Shown in pieces: positions 1-9,108 of a stretch of 64,000 bases of DNA (positions within the stretch are counted from its first letter, which is position 1; each line of letters opens with the position of its first letter). The DNA comes from an uncultured Flavobacteriaceae bacterium. Lineage in GTDB: Bacteria; Bacteroidota; Bacteroidia; Flavobacteriales; Flavobacteriaceae. Where the stretch lies: the NCBI GenBank assembly GCA_947489085.1, contig CANLCJ010000001.1, forward strand, positions 1-64,000, read 5' to 3'. The position numbers were made by a program, and so were the translations under genes. The notes under the pieces were generated by a model. It had not been told where the DNA came from. It saw nothing but the letters and a program-made list of their open reading frames with translations, and made no database searches.

Positions 1-77
1 AAAAAACAAAAGGTAGCAATATAAATATCACTACCTTATAACTTATAAATCTTGTATCGCTATTTTAGGACAAGACA

Positions 78-1106
78 TTATACAGTAACAGGTATAAAAA
101 TTTGTTTTTTAAACTCGTTAGGTGTCATATTGTATTTCTCTTTAAATATTTTAGAAAAATAGCTTCTACTGGTAAATCCGATGGTGTATACAATTTGAGA
201 TATATTTAAATCTGTAGTTTTCATAAGCTCTCTAGCGGTTTCTAACCGAACGTGTCTAATATATTCAGTAACCGTCCTATTGTACAAGAACCTAAACCCA
301 TCTTGCAATTTGGCTTGAGATAAACCGGAAGATATAGAAAGTTCTTCTAGATTGTAAGCTTGAGATGGATTTTTGGAAATCTCTTTACCTAATTTCCTAA
401 TAAGCTTTAGCTCTCTTTTTAATAAGGATGTTGGTAATGCGCTGCCTTGAGCTACAAGATTGTGCTCTTGTATATGCATGGTTAAAATTTCGTAAACTCT
501 AGCTTCTATTTTTAATAGCCTTACCATGCCTTTAGACTTTACTTTCTTTATACGTGCTACGTGATCTGCCATGACTAGGTTTAAATTACCAAGATGAGAA
601 AAACGCTGTTCGTGGTCTGTGTCCACGAAAATTTCATATAGTTTTTCATTAAGAGATGAAATATTTGTAGTTCTCTTTTTTAGAAATTTAGTTCTGTTAA
701 TTTGAATGATGTTAAGGTTTATTTTCGAGTCCTTAAAGAAATGGAAACAGTTTATACCATTTGTTTTATTGGCAAAAATTACAGAATGAAATTGCTCAAT
801 GCTTTTCTCAGTTTTTTCTACTCCAAACCTATGTTTAAAGGTATCTGCCATGTTGTATATAAACCTTAGCGGATTGAAACTAGTAGCCTGTATTTCAATA
901 ATAACTTCTTCTAAAAACTCAATCTCGTAGTCTAATAAACTCACGCCGTGATCGAACGGAATAAACCTAATAGAGCCTTTTGCGGTTTGGTTGTTGATTA
1001 TTAATTGGTGCTCTCCCCAAGTATCTTTTACGTGGCCTCCTATAGCATTTTGAATGTCCTTAAGAATCTCTATAGTATTGTCAGCTTTAATTAGTATTGT
1101 TTTCAT
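78..1106 (-). CDS. AraC/XylS-family transcriptional regulator, paralogue 1 of 4
   Basis: Protein of 342 residues. The last ~100 residues form a two-helix-turn-helix AraC DNA-binding domain, with the usual second-helix signature (IGFTSRSYFSKIFKEKY, then TPNEF). The N-terminal ~220 residues are not a recognised cupin, but they share the pattern 'G-IR-I-FDHGVSLLDYE' with three other regulators in this window (2122-3174, 4089-5129, 5358-6398), so the four are clearly paralogues. By family it should be a DNA-binding regulator; the ligand is unknown. There is no signal peptide. It is last in a run of minus-strand regulators and has its own upstream region, so it is probably monocistronic. No target can be inferred from the neighbours. 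Confidence 0.88.
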   Translation of the reverse strand: MKTILIKADNTIEILKDIQNAIGGHVKDTWGEHQLIINNQTAKGSIRFIPFDHGVSLLDYEIEFLEEVIIEIQATSFNPLRFIYNMADTFKHRFGVEKTEKSIEQFHSVIFANKTNGINCFHFFKDSKINLNIIQINRTKFLKKRTTNISSLNEKLYEIFVDTDHEQRFSHLGNLNLVMADHVARIKKVKSKGMVRLLKIEARVYEILTMHIQEHNLVAQGSALPTSLLKRELKLIRKLGKEISKNPSQAYNLEELSISSGLSQAKLQDGFRFLYNRTVTEYIRHVRLETARELMKTTDLNISQIVYTIGFTSRSYFSKIFKEKYNMTPNEFKKQIFIPVTV

Positions 1107-1405
1107 ATTAATTATGGTATTTAATATTGAAATAGGTCTTGTTAAATTTAAATGTGGGGTGGGTTAGTATTGTATTTTAAAACTAGTATAAAGGTACTTG
1201 ATAATAATGCTCCATTCCGTAAACATGAGTATTTTTGTTAATATTTTTATCGATAAAATTAAACAAAAAATATTCAAGACAGTATTATTGTAAGCTTTTA
1301 TTCTAAATAGAGTTGTTTTTAAGGGTATTGATAATAAAATATTGATTGTGTGTAAAATAGCCACTTTTTTTATCTATTGAGATCAGTAGTATAACTTTAT
1401 AATTA

Positions 1406-1473
1406 TAAGTTTGCATTGGATGATTAGTGCTTAAGCCTTGGTTTCTCTTAGAGAGATTCTGAGGCTTTTTTTT
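1406..1473 (+). ncRNA. candidate short transcript: -7 box followed at once by a terminator
   Basis: A TAAGTTTG match to the Bacteroidetes -7 consensus lies at 1406-1413. About 20 bases later a hairpin (AAGCCT at 1433-1438 paired with AGGCTT at 1462-1467, inner TCTCT/AGAGA stem) is followed by eight T. A transcript started here would be only ~50-55 nt and codes for nothing obvious. It could be a small RNA, or an attenuator-like leader of the DUF1328 gene at 1612. A -33 TTG at good spacing is not seen, so support is modest. Confidence 0.35.
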
Positions 1474-1611
1474 GCAAAAAACATAAACAAAATTTTAAAT
1501 GTGTTAAAAGGAATTTATTATGAGTCAAGGTAATGGCCCATATATCAAGATCTTTGTAATGTTGAGAAGCGATAGCCGTTTATTCAACATTTAACTAAAA
1601 CACCTAAAATT

Positions 1612-1773
1612 ATGTTACGTTGGTCAATCACATTTATAATAATTGCATTAATAGCTGGAGTATTAGGCTTTGGCGGCATTGCAGGAGCTGCAGCAGGAAT
1701 AGCAAAAATATTATTTTTCATATTTATAGTATTGTTTGCCTTATCTCTAATAAAAAGTTTAGTAAGTAAATAA
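1612..1773 (+). CDS. DUF1328 family small membrane protein
   Basis: A 53-residue protein starting MLRWSITFI. Two hydrophobic segments are separated by a Gly/Ala-rich turn ([11 protein letters not shown]), and it ends in a short basic tail. This is the usual size and pattern of the DUF1328/YtjA family of small inner-membrane proteins of unknown function. It is followed after 33 bases by a small acidic lipoprotein on the same strand, so the two are probably co-transcribed. Genes of this type are often stress-induced in other bacteria; that is family knowledge, not something seen here. Confidence 0.8.
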   Translation: MLRWSITFIIIALIAGVLGFGGIAGAAAGIAKILFFIFIVLFALSLIKSLVSK

Positions 1774-1806
1774 ATTACCCATTAATCAATTAAATATCAA
1801 AATTTT

Positions 1807-1989
1807 ATGAAAAGAGTATTATGTTTAGCCTTTTTCGTTCTTTTTAGCACATCATCTCTAATGAGTTGCCGAGAAGATAATAAAAGCAAAGTAGAACAAG
1901 CTGTAGATGACACTAAAGATGCTGTGGAAGACGCAGCAGAGGAAACCGAGGACGCTATAGAAGATGTTGCAGACGAAGTAGAAGATTAA
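1807..1989 (+). CDS. small acidic lipoprotein
   Basis: A 60-residue protein. Residues 1-20 form a lipoprotein signal peptide with lipobox SLMSC (Cys21). The mature part is a highly acidic helix made of a repeated ~8-residue pattern (VDDTKDA-VEDAAEE-TEDAIED-VADEVED). The repeat is consistent with one amphipathic or coiled helix on the periplasmic or outer-membrane side. It ends just before a strong terminator. Its function is unknown; similar short acidic lipoproteins are common in Flavobacteriaceae. Confidence 0.7.
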   Translation: MKRVLCLAFFVLFSTSSLMSCREDNKSKVEQAVDDTKDAVEDAAEETEDAIEDVADEVED

Positions 1990-2027
1990 AATATAGCATT
2001 TAAAGTAAGCTCAATAGTTACTTTCAT

Positions 2028-2057
2028 AAAAAAAGCCTCATAATTGAGGCTTTTTTT
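2028..2057. terminator. bidirectional rho-independent terminator
   Basis: AAGCCTCA / TGAGGCTT stem with a TAAT loop, A-run on the left and T-run on the right. It serves the lipoprotein gene (+) and the convergent AraC gene (-). Confidence 0.85.
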
Positions 2058-2121
2058 GCTATTAAATTAAACATGTTATCATTGCCATTCCATTAACTTA
2101 CGGTTTGTAAAATGCACCTAT

Positions 2122-3174
2122 TTAAATGTCATTGACTTCTATGGTCTGGTCTTTATACTTATCTCGGTATGCTGTAGCATTGCAGCCATATTTTTCTTTA
2201 AAAATTTTACAGAAATAACTTCTACTGGTAAATCCAACCATATATGCAACTTCAGATACATTATGGTCTGAATAAATAAGTAAATCTCTGGCTTTTTCTA
2301 CTCTTACATGACGGATGTAGTTAGATACAGTATGCCCGTGTATACACCTAAAACCTTCTTGCAATTTAACAGGAGATAATATTGCCGCATTGCAAAGACT
2401 TTTTATAGTGTGTTTAAGCATGGGGTTCTCAATAATGTATTCCGTGATTTTTCTTATTTTTTGTAATTCTGTTTTGGTAAGCGGAGATATTATGCGCTCA
2501 TTGTAAACTTCATTATAAAACTCTTCTAAGTGTAATGCAAAAATTATTTTATAATGGCTTTCAAGATATAGCATGTGCATAACTTTGAAACCATCGTTTT
2601 TGGTTTTAATTAAACTCAATTCGTCTGCTATTTTTAGGCTAAAGCCACACAAACGAAAATGGTGTTTTAAATTAGAAAATGCATTTTTGAATTTTTTAGA
2701 GACCTTTTTAGAAACATTGTAACTCGTTTCTATCATATCGAAAAATATAGACTTATCAATACTAATCAAACTGCAAATAAACTTTTTGTCCTTTTTAATT
2801 AGTATTTCACTAGTGGAGTTGGTATCGGTTGTAGTAACCAGTGGTCTTAATTCTTCTACAGACGTAGTTTTACTTTTTTGGGAGGAATTGCTAAAAAAGC
2901 AACTGCCTTCTAAAACATAAACAAAATAGATACAATCGCTTTTGTTTAGAAGGAATTGGTGGTCTTCTGCAAAATCTATGTCGAATTGAATAACAGATAA
3001 ACCGTTTTTAAAATTTGTACGCTTTACGTAACCTTTGCCTAGAGTATCGTCGACTAATAATTCCTGCATGTTATCTGAATTACTAACAACCGAAGCATTA
3101 AGGGGTGTTTTAAGCGCGTTAAAACTGGATGATTGATTAGTGTTTTGATTTATAATATTTTCTAAATCTTTCAT
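2122..3174 (-). CDS. AraC/XylS-family transcriptional regulator, paralogue 2 of 4
   Basis: Protein of 350 residues with a C-terminal AraC HTH domain (VGFTSRSYFCKIFKEKYG near residue 320) preceded by the first HTH helix region (ILSPVKLQEGFR). The N-terminal half carries the paralogue signature in divergent form (GLSVIQFDIDF near residue 60). It is the most divergent of the four N-terminal domains. It is transcribed away from the SRAP-like gene at 3407, with a ~230-base divergent intergenic region. The ligand and targets are unknown. Confidence 0.87.
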   Translation of the reverse strand: MKDLENIINQNTNQSSSFNALKTPLNASVVSNSDNMQELLVDDTLGKGYVKRTNFKNGLSVIQFDIDFAEDHQFLLNKSDCIYFVYVLEGSCFFSNSSQKSKTTSVEELRPLVTTTDTNSTSEILIKKDKKFICSLISIDKSIFFDMIETSYNVSKKVSKKFKNAFSNLKHHFRLCGFSLKIADELSLIKTKNDGFKVMHMLYLESHYKIIFALHLEEFYNEVYNERIISPLTKTELQKIRKITEYIIENPMLKHTIKSLCNAAILSPVKLQEGFRCIHGHTVSNYIRHVRVEKARDLLIYSDHNVSEVAYMVGFTSRSYFCKIFKEKYGCNATAYRDKYKDQTIEVNDI

Positions 3175-3406
3175 TGTTAATAGGTAGAAATAATTTTATC
3201 TTAATTTACTGCTTTTGTAAATTTAGGTATACTTAACATCTCGCATTAACATTATCACGTATTTGTGTAGCTCTATATTTTTTGTGTTATTATTTTATTA
3301 AGTTTTTATAGTGTTCATAAAATGAGGGATTTGAGGTAGAAGTTTTAGGTATCAAGATAAGGTAGTTATTAGGTTTTAGCGAAATTGCGGTATCTAAAAA
3401 ACAATT

Positions 3407-4102
3407 ATGTACTATAAACTGTCAAATATTGCAAGTGTAGAAGAAATGGAGAGCATGTTTGGTCTAACATTTAAGTACCCAAATATTTACTCTAAGAATC
3501 CACTTATTAATGGTTTAGACGAAGAACTAATACCAGTAATAACAAATAAAGATGCAGCAACACAAAAAATTCAATTTGGAATTTGGGGTCTACTGCCAGA
3601 GGGTTATAAGGAAGATTGGAGTATTTACCAAGATAATAGCAACACACTCAATCTATCTGTAGATGAAGCAAAAAAAGATAACGAACTATTAAAAAAGCGT
3701 TGTGTAATTATTGTTTCAGGTTTTTATCTGTCTTACTTATATAATGGAGAACTTTACCCGTTTTACACGTCTCCAAAATCTAAGAAACCATTTGCCATCG
3801 CTGGTGTATACAATACAACGTACGATGGCTATATAACTTTTAGTTTGCTATTAACTAAAATTCACCCTGAGGTCTCTAAATATCATAATTTAGGCAAGAA
3901 AATGCCTTTGGTTATTTCGGCAGAGGATAGTGATTCTTGGTTGTCTGAAGATTTTTATATGCTCATAGAGAACAGCGATAAATCTTATGAAGATCTTGAT
4001 TTTATGTCTCACCCTATACCGAGAACGTTTTATAAGAATAATATTTTCTTCGATTCCTTTTTAGATCCTACAAACTATCAATCTTTAATTATTCCGTTTT
4101 AA
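3407..4102 (+). CDS. SRAP (HMCES/YedK)-like protein without the catalytic Cys2
   Basis: Protein of 231 residues with the outline of the SRAP family, which normally forms a protein-DNA crosslink at abasic sites through Cys2. Recognisable pieces are a conserved Asn region (TLNLSVDEA, Asn82), the SGFY strand (105-107) and a late His followed by KKMPLVI (His160 to Ile170). The family start 'MCGR' is replaced by MYYKLSN, so Cys2 is Tyr2, and the Glu of 'GFYEW' is Leu. It may bind DNA without crosslinking or have another role. Divergent SRAP homologues with a similar start exist in Flavobacteriaceae, from memory. It overlaps the AraC gene at 4089 tail-to-tail by 14 bases. Confidence 0.7.
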   Translation: MYYKLSNIASVEEMESMFGLTFKYPNIYSKNPLINGLDEELIPVITNKDAATQKIQFGIWGLLPEGYKEDWSIYQDNSNTLNLSVDEAKKDNELLKKRCVIIVSGFYLSYLYNGELYPFYTSPKSKKPFAIAGVYNTTYDGYITFSLLLTKIHPEVSKYHNLGKKMPLVISAEDSDSWLSEDFYMLIENSDKSYEDLDFMSHPIPRTFYKNNIFFDSFLDPTNYQSLIIPF

Positions 4103-5129
4103 ATTTCTTGTTTCGTTTGGCAACATCTCTATACTCTGTAGGCAGTATGGCGTATTTTTTATAGAAAATCTTAGAGAAATAACTTCTACTTTTATAGCCC
4201 ACATTGTAAACAATTTCAGATATTGATAAATCTGTATTTTTTATTAAGTCTCTGGCAATTTCCAGTCTAACTTGTCTTATGTATTCGTTAACAGATTTCG
4301 AGTACAGGACTTTAAACCCAGATTGTAGTTTCTTGGGAGACAAACTAAACATTTTCGATAATGTGTTAATTGTGATGTATTGAGATATATTATCAACAAT
4401 ATAATCTGCTGCCTTGTGTATTTTTTTCATTTCGCTTCTCGATAGAACATCCGATAACACTTCGTTGTTAACATATTTACTATGTTCCGCAATCTGCATT
4501 GCCAGAATTAAATTTAACTGCCCTTCTATAGAGAGCGATTTTACAGCGCCAGAGCCTTCTATGGAATTTAAATTTTCAATGAAACTGGCTATTTTTAAAT
4601 TGAAGCCACCTAAATGTTTATATGGTAATTTTTTAGAATCTCCTCTAAAAACAGATAAAAGTGTTTCTTGCAAACTTTCAATATTGTTATTTGTTTTTTT
4701 CTTGTATTCGTTTGACAACACTTGTATTACGTTTAACTGCACGTTTACCTTGCTAGGAAAAATGTAAACGTTTTTAGAGTTCATTTTGTTAGAAATAATA
4801 ACGTTTTGGAAGCGCTCTAAATCCACGTAATTAGCATCTTTGTAAGAACTACTATATTTTAATGTGCCTTTAGAAACAAATAAAAATTCAACGGGTGTTT
4901 CCTCGGTTATCTTATAAATAATTTTTAAGTCGTCGTTAAAATACACATCGTAATCCAGTAGGCTTATACCCCAATCGAAAGTAATGTGCCTTATGGTGCC
5001 ATGCCCTAACGCGTTATTAAATTCTAAAATATGCTCTCCGTAATTAACCTTTATGGAGCCGTTTAAACCTGTGTTTAGTTGCTCTATAACAGAGAGGTTT
5101 TTAGTGTTCTCTATTTCTATAATTGTCAT
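4089..5129 (-). CDS. AraC/XylS-family transcriptional regulator, paralogue 3 of 4
   Basis: Protein of 346 residues. The N-terminal domain has the shared pattern (GTIRHITFDWGISLLDYD, ~residues 43-60) and the C-terminal AraC domain ends with YKSRSYFSKIFYKKY then PTEYRD. It is closest in outline to the regulator at 78-1106. Its 3' end overlaps the convergent SRAP-like gene by 14 bases. The four-gene cluster suggests local duplication, with each copy under its own promoter. No ligand-binding motif is recognised. Confidence 0.88.
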   Translation of the reverse strand: MTIIEIENTKNLSVIEQLNTGLNGSIKVNYGEHILEFNNALGHGTIRHITFDWGISLLDYDVYFNDDLKIIYKITEETPVEFLFVSKGTLKYSSSYKDANYVDLERFQNVIISNKMNSKNVYIFPSKVNVQLNVIQVLSNEYKKKTNNNIESLQETLLSVFRGDSKKLPYKHLGGFNLKIASFIENLNSIEGSGAVKSLSIEGQLNLILAMQIAEHSKYVNNEVLSDVLSRSEMKKIHKAADYIVDNISQYITINTLSKMFSLSPKKLQSGFKVLYSKSVNEYIRQVRLEIARDLIKNTDLSISEIVYNVGYKSRSYFSKIFYKKYAILPTEYRDVAKRNKKFKTE

Positions 5130-5357
5130 GTAGTGTTGTTAAGTAGGTATTCGATACAGTGCTCATTTGTATCAAAGTAGCTAATATTTTGTTTTGAAAT
5201 AACTTTATTATGTTATACAAAACAACAACAAGATGGCAACAAGTCTTAACAGAATACACACGTTAATTAACACAATAGCACTAATTTTCTTTTTTTTACA
5301 CTACTAGTTTTTTGTTTAAACTATTAATTTTCAGTTATTTGTGTGTAAAAAAAACAC

Positions 5358-6398
5358 TTAAGCAGACTTGTCGTCCCTAATCTGATTTAAGTAGTCTTTT
5401 GGTGCAATACCGTATTTTTCTTTAAATAATTTAGAAAAGTAACTTCTGCTATTAATACCAATTTTATAGGTTATTTCCGTAATATTAAGATCTGATGTTT
5501 CTAGAAGTGTTTTTCCGAGCTCTAACCGTTTGTCTTTAATAAACTCATTAACAGATGTTTTAAATATGGTTTTAAAGCCAGATTGTAAAGTGTTAGGATT
5601 TAATCCAACACGTTTGGCAAGTGTATTTACGTTAATTCTAACCTCAAGTTCTTCTTGTACAATAGCAACGGCTTTTTGTATTTTGGAAATTGTAGCTTTT
5701 CTCAATATTTTCTTTGCATTTTTCCCCTTTAAAGTATTGGAAAATTGCTGCATTTGTTGTGTAATGATTTCATAAGTTTTGCCTTCTAAAAAAATAGGTT
5801 TCATAAATTCATCCAGATCACAACTTTTAAACTCTTCTATAGTTTTCGAAACATCTAAAGGAAAATAGTCTTGATTTAGTATTGGGTTTACACCGTTAAC
5901 ATCTTTAAATATAAGCGCTAACTCTTCCGATATATTTTCAGAAAACGTATCTATTTTTTCTTCAAATTGTTTTCGGTCTATGCTAATTATAAAAACATTT
6001 GAAGACTTGTTCTTGTCTATCCTAACGCTATGGGTTGTAGATACACCGTTAGAGAAAATAAGTCTCTGCAGCTTAGATACGGAACTGGCAGGGTTACTTA
6101 TGTCTATCATGTCGGTTTTATGCCGTATACTGCTATCACTGTTAAAAAGTAAACGTAAGGGATTTATCGTTTCTTTTTTAAAGCTTATGTGCAAAGCCTT
6201 TTTTATTAAAACATCGAACTCCAGAACAGATACGCCGTGCAAAAATTGTACACCTCTAAAATAACCAGAGCCTAGGTGTTCTGGGAGATCAATACAAAAT
6301 TCGTTGTTCTCTTGTGTGTATGTTACGTCTAGACATTTGGCTAAGTTTTCAATTAAAGCTTGCGTAGTGTTTCCAGAAATTATACAGTTTACGTTCAT
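5358..6398 (-). CDS. AraC/XylS-family transcriptional regulator, paralogue 4 of 4
   Basis: Protein of 346 residues. The N-terminal paralogue motif is present (GYFRGVQFLHGVSVLEFD, ~residues 44-61). The C-terminal AraC domain carries IGINSRSYFSKLFKEKYG followed by PKDYL. A ~210-base intergenic region separates it from trxB, which is transcribed the other way. It is the first of the four minus-strand regulators; the gaps between them (about 230 to 1000 bases) argue against a single operon. Confidence 0.87.
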   Translation of the reverse strand: MNVNCIISGNTTQALIENLAKCLDVTYTQENNEFCIDLPEHLGSGYFRGVQFLHGVSVLEFDVLIKKALHISFKKETINPLRLLFNSDSSIRHKTDMIDISNPASSVSKLQRLIFSNGVSTTHSVRIDKNKSSNVFIISIDRKQFEEKIDTFSENISEELALIFKDVNGVNPILNQDYFPLDVSKTIEEFKSCDLDEFMKPIFLEGKTYEIITQQMQQFSNTLKGKNAKKILRKATISKIQKAVAIVQEELEVRINVNTLAKRVGLNPNTLQSGFKTIFKTSVNEFIKDKRLELGKTLLETSDLNITEITYKIGINSRSYFSKLFKEKYGIAPKDYLNQIRDDKSA

Positions 6399-6582
6399 AT
6401 AAAAATGTTTAGAGATAAAGATAGATTTTAATGTTTAAACTAGACTTATAAAAGCGATTAAAACATTAAGAGTATTACTCTATATTACTACTATTTTATG
6501 TAAAATATTAATGTATATGCTATGGATTATAGTCGTATAAGAACTGTTGATAACTTATGTGTAAGGATTGCCCTAAAAATTC

Positions 6583-6590
6583 TACTTTTG
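6583..6590 (+). promoter_or_regulatory. -7 box of trxB
   Basis: TACTTTTG fits the Bacteroidetes -7 consensus TAnnTTTG and lies 21 bases before the trxB start codon. A TTG at the usual distance upstream is not clear. Confidence 0.5.
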
Positions 6591-6610
6591 TTTAACTAAA
6601 TTAAAAGATT

Positions 6611-7591
6611 ATGGCAGAAGAAATAGAACATGTAAAATGTTTAATTATAGGTTCGGGACCAGCAGGTTATACTGCTGCTATTTATGCAGCTAGAGCAAAC
6701 ATGAACCCTGTACTATATCAAGGCACACAACCAGGAGGACAATTAACAACAACTAACGAGGTTGAGAATTTCCCTGGATACCCAGAAGGTGTTACAGGTC
6801 CAGAAATGATGTTGCAATTACAAGCGCAAGCGCAGCGTTTTGAAACAGATATACGAGATGGTTGGGTAACAAAAGTAGATTTTTCTGGAGATGTGCATAA
6901 AGTATGGGTTAACGAGGAGAAAGAAATACACGCAGATACCATAATAATTTCTACAGGAGCGTCGGCTAAATATTTAGGTCTAGATTCTGAACAAAAATAC
7001 CTTAAACTAGGTGGTGGCGTGTCTGCTTGTGCAGTTTGCGATGGTTTCTTTTACAGAAACCAAGAGGTTGTAATTGTAGGTGCAGGAGACTCTGCTTGCG
7101 AGGAAGCACATTACCTCTCTAAGTTATGTAAAAAAGTTACTATGCTGGTTAGACGTGACGAATTTAGAGCATCTAAAATAATGGAAGCGCGTGTGCGTAA
7201 TACCGAAAACATAGAGATTTTATTTAATACAGAAACCGATGAGGTTTTAGGAGACGGACAAGTTGTAAATGCTGTTCGTGTGGTTAATAATAAAACCAAC
7301 GAAAAACAAGACATTCCAGCAACTGGCTTTTTTGTAGCTATAGGGCACAAACCCAATACAGATATATTTAAAGGCTATTTAGATTTAGATGAAACGGGCT
7401 ATATTATAAACGTACCAGGATCTTCTAAAACAAATGTAGAAGGTGTATTTGTATCTGGAGATGCTGCAGACCACGTATACAGGCAAGCTGTAACTGCTGC
7501 GGGTACTGGATGTATGGCTGCTTTAGATGCAGAACGTTATTTAGCGGCTAAAGATGCTTCTTTCGAAGTTTCTACACCTAGTTATAACTAA
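6611..7591 (+). CDS. trxB: thioredoxin-disulfide reductase
   Basis: Cytosolic FAD enzyme that passes electrons from NADPH to thioredoxin. The 326-residue length is normal for the low-molecular-weight class. Visible motifs are the FAD-binding GSGPAGYTAAIYAAR (14-28), the redox-active CAVCDG (Cys140, Cys143), the NADPH-binding GAGDSACEEA, and the late FAD motif GVFVSGDAAD. It has its own -7 box and ends in a strong terminator, so it is probably a single-gene unit. Nothing is unusual about it. Confidence 0.96.
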   Translation: MAEEIEHVKCLIIGSGPAGYTAAIYAARANMNPVLYQGTQPGGQLTTTNEVENFPGYPEGVTGPEMMLQLQAQAQRFETDIRDGWVTKVDFSGDVHKVWVNEEKEIHADTIIISTGASAKYLGLDSEQKYLKLGGGVSACAVCDGFFYRNQEVVIVGAGDSACEEAHYLSKLCKKVTMLVRRDEFRASKIMEARVRNTENIEILFNTETDEVLGDGQVVNAVRVVNNKTNEKQDIPATGFFVAIGHKPNTDIFKGYLDLDETGYIINVPGSSKTNVEGVFVSGDAADHVYRQAVTAAGTGCMAALDAERYLAAKDASFEVSTPSYN

Positions 7592-7634
7592 GCCTATTTG
7601 CAATAAATAGTACAAAAATAAATAAGATAAAAAG

Positions 7635-7668
7635 ACTAAAGTGAGATTGTTTCACTTTAGTTTTTTTT
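7635..7668 (+). terminator. terminator of trxB
   Basis: ACTAAAGTGA / TCACTTTAGT stem followed by eight T. Confidence 0.85.
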
Positions 7669-7763
7669 ATGTTTTGTAATTATTAGAAAAAATAGTTTCT
7701 TTGGCATCTATTTAATCTCACTTTAAACATTTAGATACTCTATTGCATAAAGCAGGTTAAATT

Positions 7764-7838
7764 CGGGATGTGGCGCAGTCCGGTTAGCGTACACGGCTGG
7801 GGGTCGTGTGGTCGCAGGTTCGAATCCTGTCATCCCGA
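7764..7838 (+). tRNA. tRNA-Pro (anticodon GGG)
   Basis: A 75-base cloverleaf: acceptor CGGGATG/CATCCCG with discriminator A, D-arm GCGC/GCGT, anticodon stem CACGG/TCGTG with loop CTGGGGG (anticodon GGG), and T-arm GCAGG-TTCGAAT-CCTGT. CCA is not encoded. Confidence 0.94.
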
Positions 7839-7865
7839 CACTACTTTTTATAGAAAAACACCAAA

Positions 7866-7891
7866 GGCCGTCTTTATTTAGACGGCTTTTT
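7866..7891 (+). terminator. terminator downstream of tRNA-Pro
   Basis: GCCGTCT / AGACGGC stem with a TTATTT loop and a T-run. Confidence 0.8.
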
Positions 7892-7934
7892 GTGTTTTTA
7901 ATTATACGGTATTGCCCACTATCATGCCTATAGT

Positions 7935-8473
7935 CTACCTTCCATAGCACATAACTACAGATGCTTTTGCTATCGTGTTACTATTTAAATAGAATCCCAC
8001 CAGAGTAGGGTTTGCATTTTTATCTAGACCAAGTAAAGGTGTTTTTAAGACGTGTACAGTTATTATATATTGATGCAATCCGTAGTTTTCGGAGGGCAAG
8101 GGTCTCCATAACCTGTGCTTTCAAAATCTGTTAAACTTTAAATGGCACTTTTAGGCATAAGTGATTTAGCAGTATTCCCAACTCCAAACTTTACATTTAG
8201 GGTATTAGCATTTATATCGAACACTACCCAGTGCCACCAGCCACTTCCAGTAGGTGCATCTGGATCTTGCATTGTAATGGTAAGACTTTTGGTGTTTTTA
8301 GGGGCGTTTGTCCAGTGCAATTCTTGAGACACATTGCCTCCTGTGCAACCAAAACCGTTAAATACTTTTGTAGTGTTTGCTTGTTCATCTACGGCATTAC
8401 TAGCTAATGTAAATGTTTGCGACTAAAGACAGCTTGGTAGTAGCGCTAGTGACAAAATGAATATTCGCAACAT
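7935..8473 (-). pseudogene. YbhB/YbcL-type phosphatidylethanolamine-binding protein (PEBP), decayed
   Basis: Read on the minus strand from ATG 8473, a short signal peptide (MLRIFILSLALLPSCL) is followed by an in-frame TAG. The frame then continues with clear PEBP sequence: [13 protein letters not shown], then [17 protein letters not shown] follows at about 8138, where a Gln codon would fit. In the same frame comes the family motif GYGDPCPP. A one-base frameshift then leads to HQYIITVHVLK and a terminal stop at 7935. Both stops could be C-to-T changes of Gln codons. With two stops and a frameshift the gene is almost certainly inactive. Intact homologues are ~170-residue secreted proteins. Confidence 0.82.
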
Positions 8474-9108
8474 GTTTTTGTCTTTTTTGAGTGTTATATC
8501 TCAAATATCCGAAGTAAAAACTGTTTACCATAAGCAGTGCTTATAATAGAAAGCCAAAATGATCGGATTAAGAGAGAATTATTTTGGTGCAATTGAGTTC
8601 ATCTTTTAATTGATCTAAAGTGTACTATCATTTACACACACTAGGTTTGAGTAAGTTTAAAGTAAAGCCTCAACGTGTTTAAACCTTCTTAACATTTTAT
8701 TTGTAGCACTGTTGTATTCATCAAATCCGCTAGGTGTTTGATTGTTTGTAACACTTCTATTTACCATATAAATACAAGACAAGTATCAGTCATAATAAAT
8801 GTCCATACATTAGTTTGCTTAAAAGTGTTTTAGAGAGGTACTTTTTTTATATTGCCGATTGAAATTGAGTTGCACGATGCTTATTTCAACAATCGAAGAA
8901 AGTGTAGGTAAGTCGTTTAAAAGCACTTTTAAATTTAAAATAGTTTGCAATCGCTTTGGCTATATAAGAATTTAAAGTAGCAAGATGAGGTTGCTAACTA
9001 GAGCTTAAGCTTCAATATTAATTTTAGTAATTTATAATGCGTATTTGAAACGAAATTGGGATTGATTTTTAATAAACTCTAACAAGTTAACGCTTTAAGA
9101 ATAGTAAA
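8474..9108. other. intergenic stretch, possible gene remnant
   Basis: No full-length gene is visible. A 36-codon minus-strand ORF at 8657-8767 (MVNRSVTNNQTPSGFDEY..., ending KHVEALL) has a protein-like composition and may be a leftover or a micro-gene. Its family is not recognised. The rest is AT-rich without clear signals. Confidence 0.3.

Noticed and set aside
1164-1364. Minus-strand hydrophobic 66-codon frame
   Set aside because: AT-rich chance frame with no family pattern and no clear promoter or neighbour.
7723-7950. Minus-strand reading frame of 75 codons across the tRNA-Pro
   Set aside because: It runs through a clear tRNA and its terminator; the protein sequence is the common tRNA-antisense artefact.
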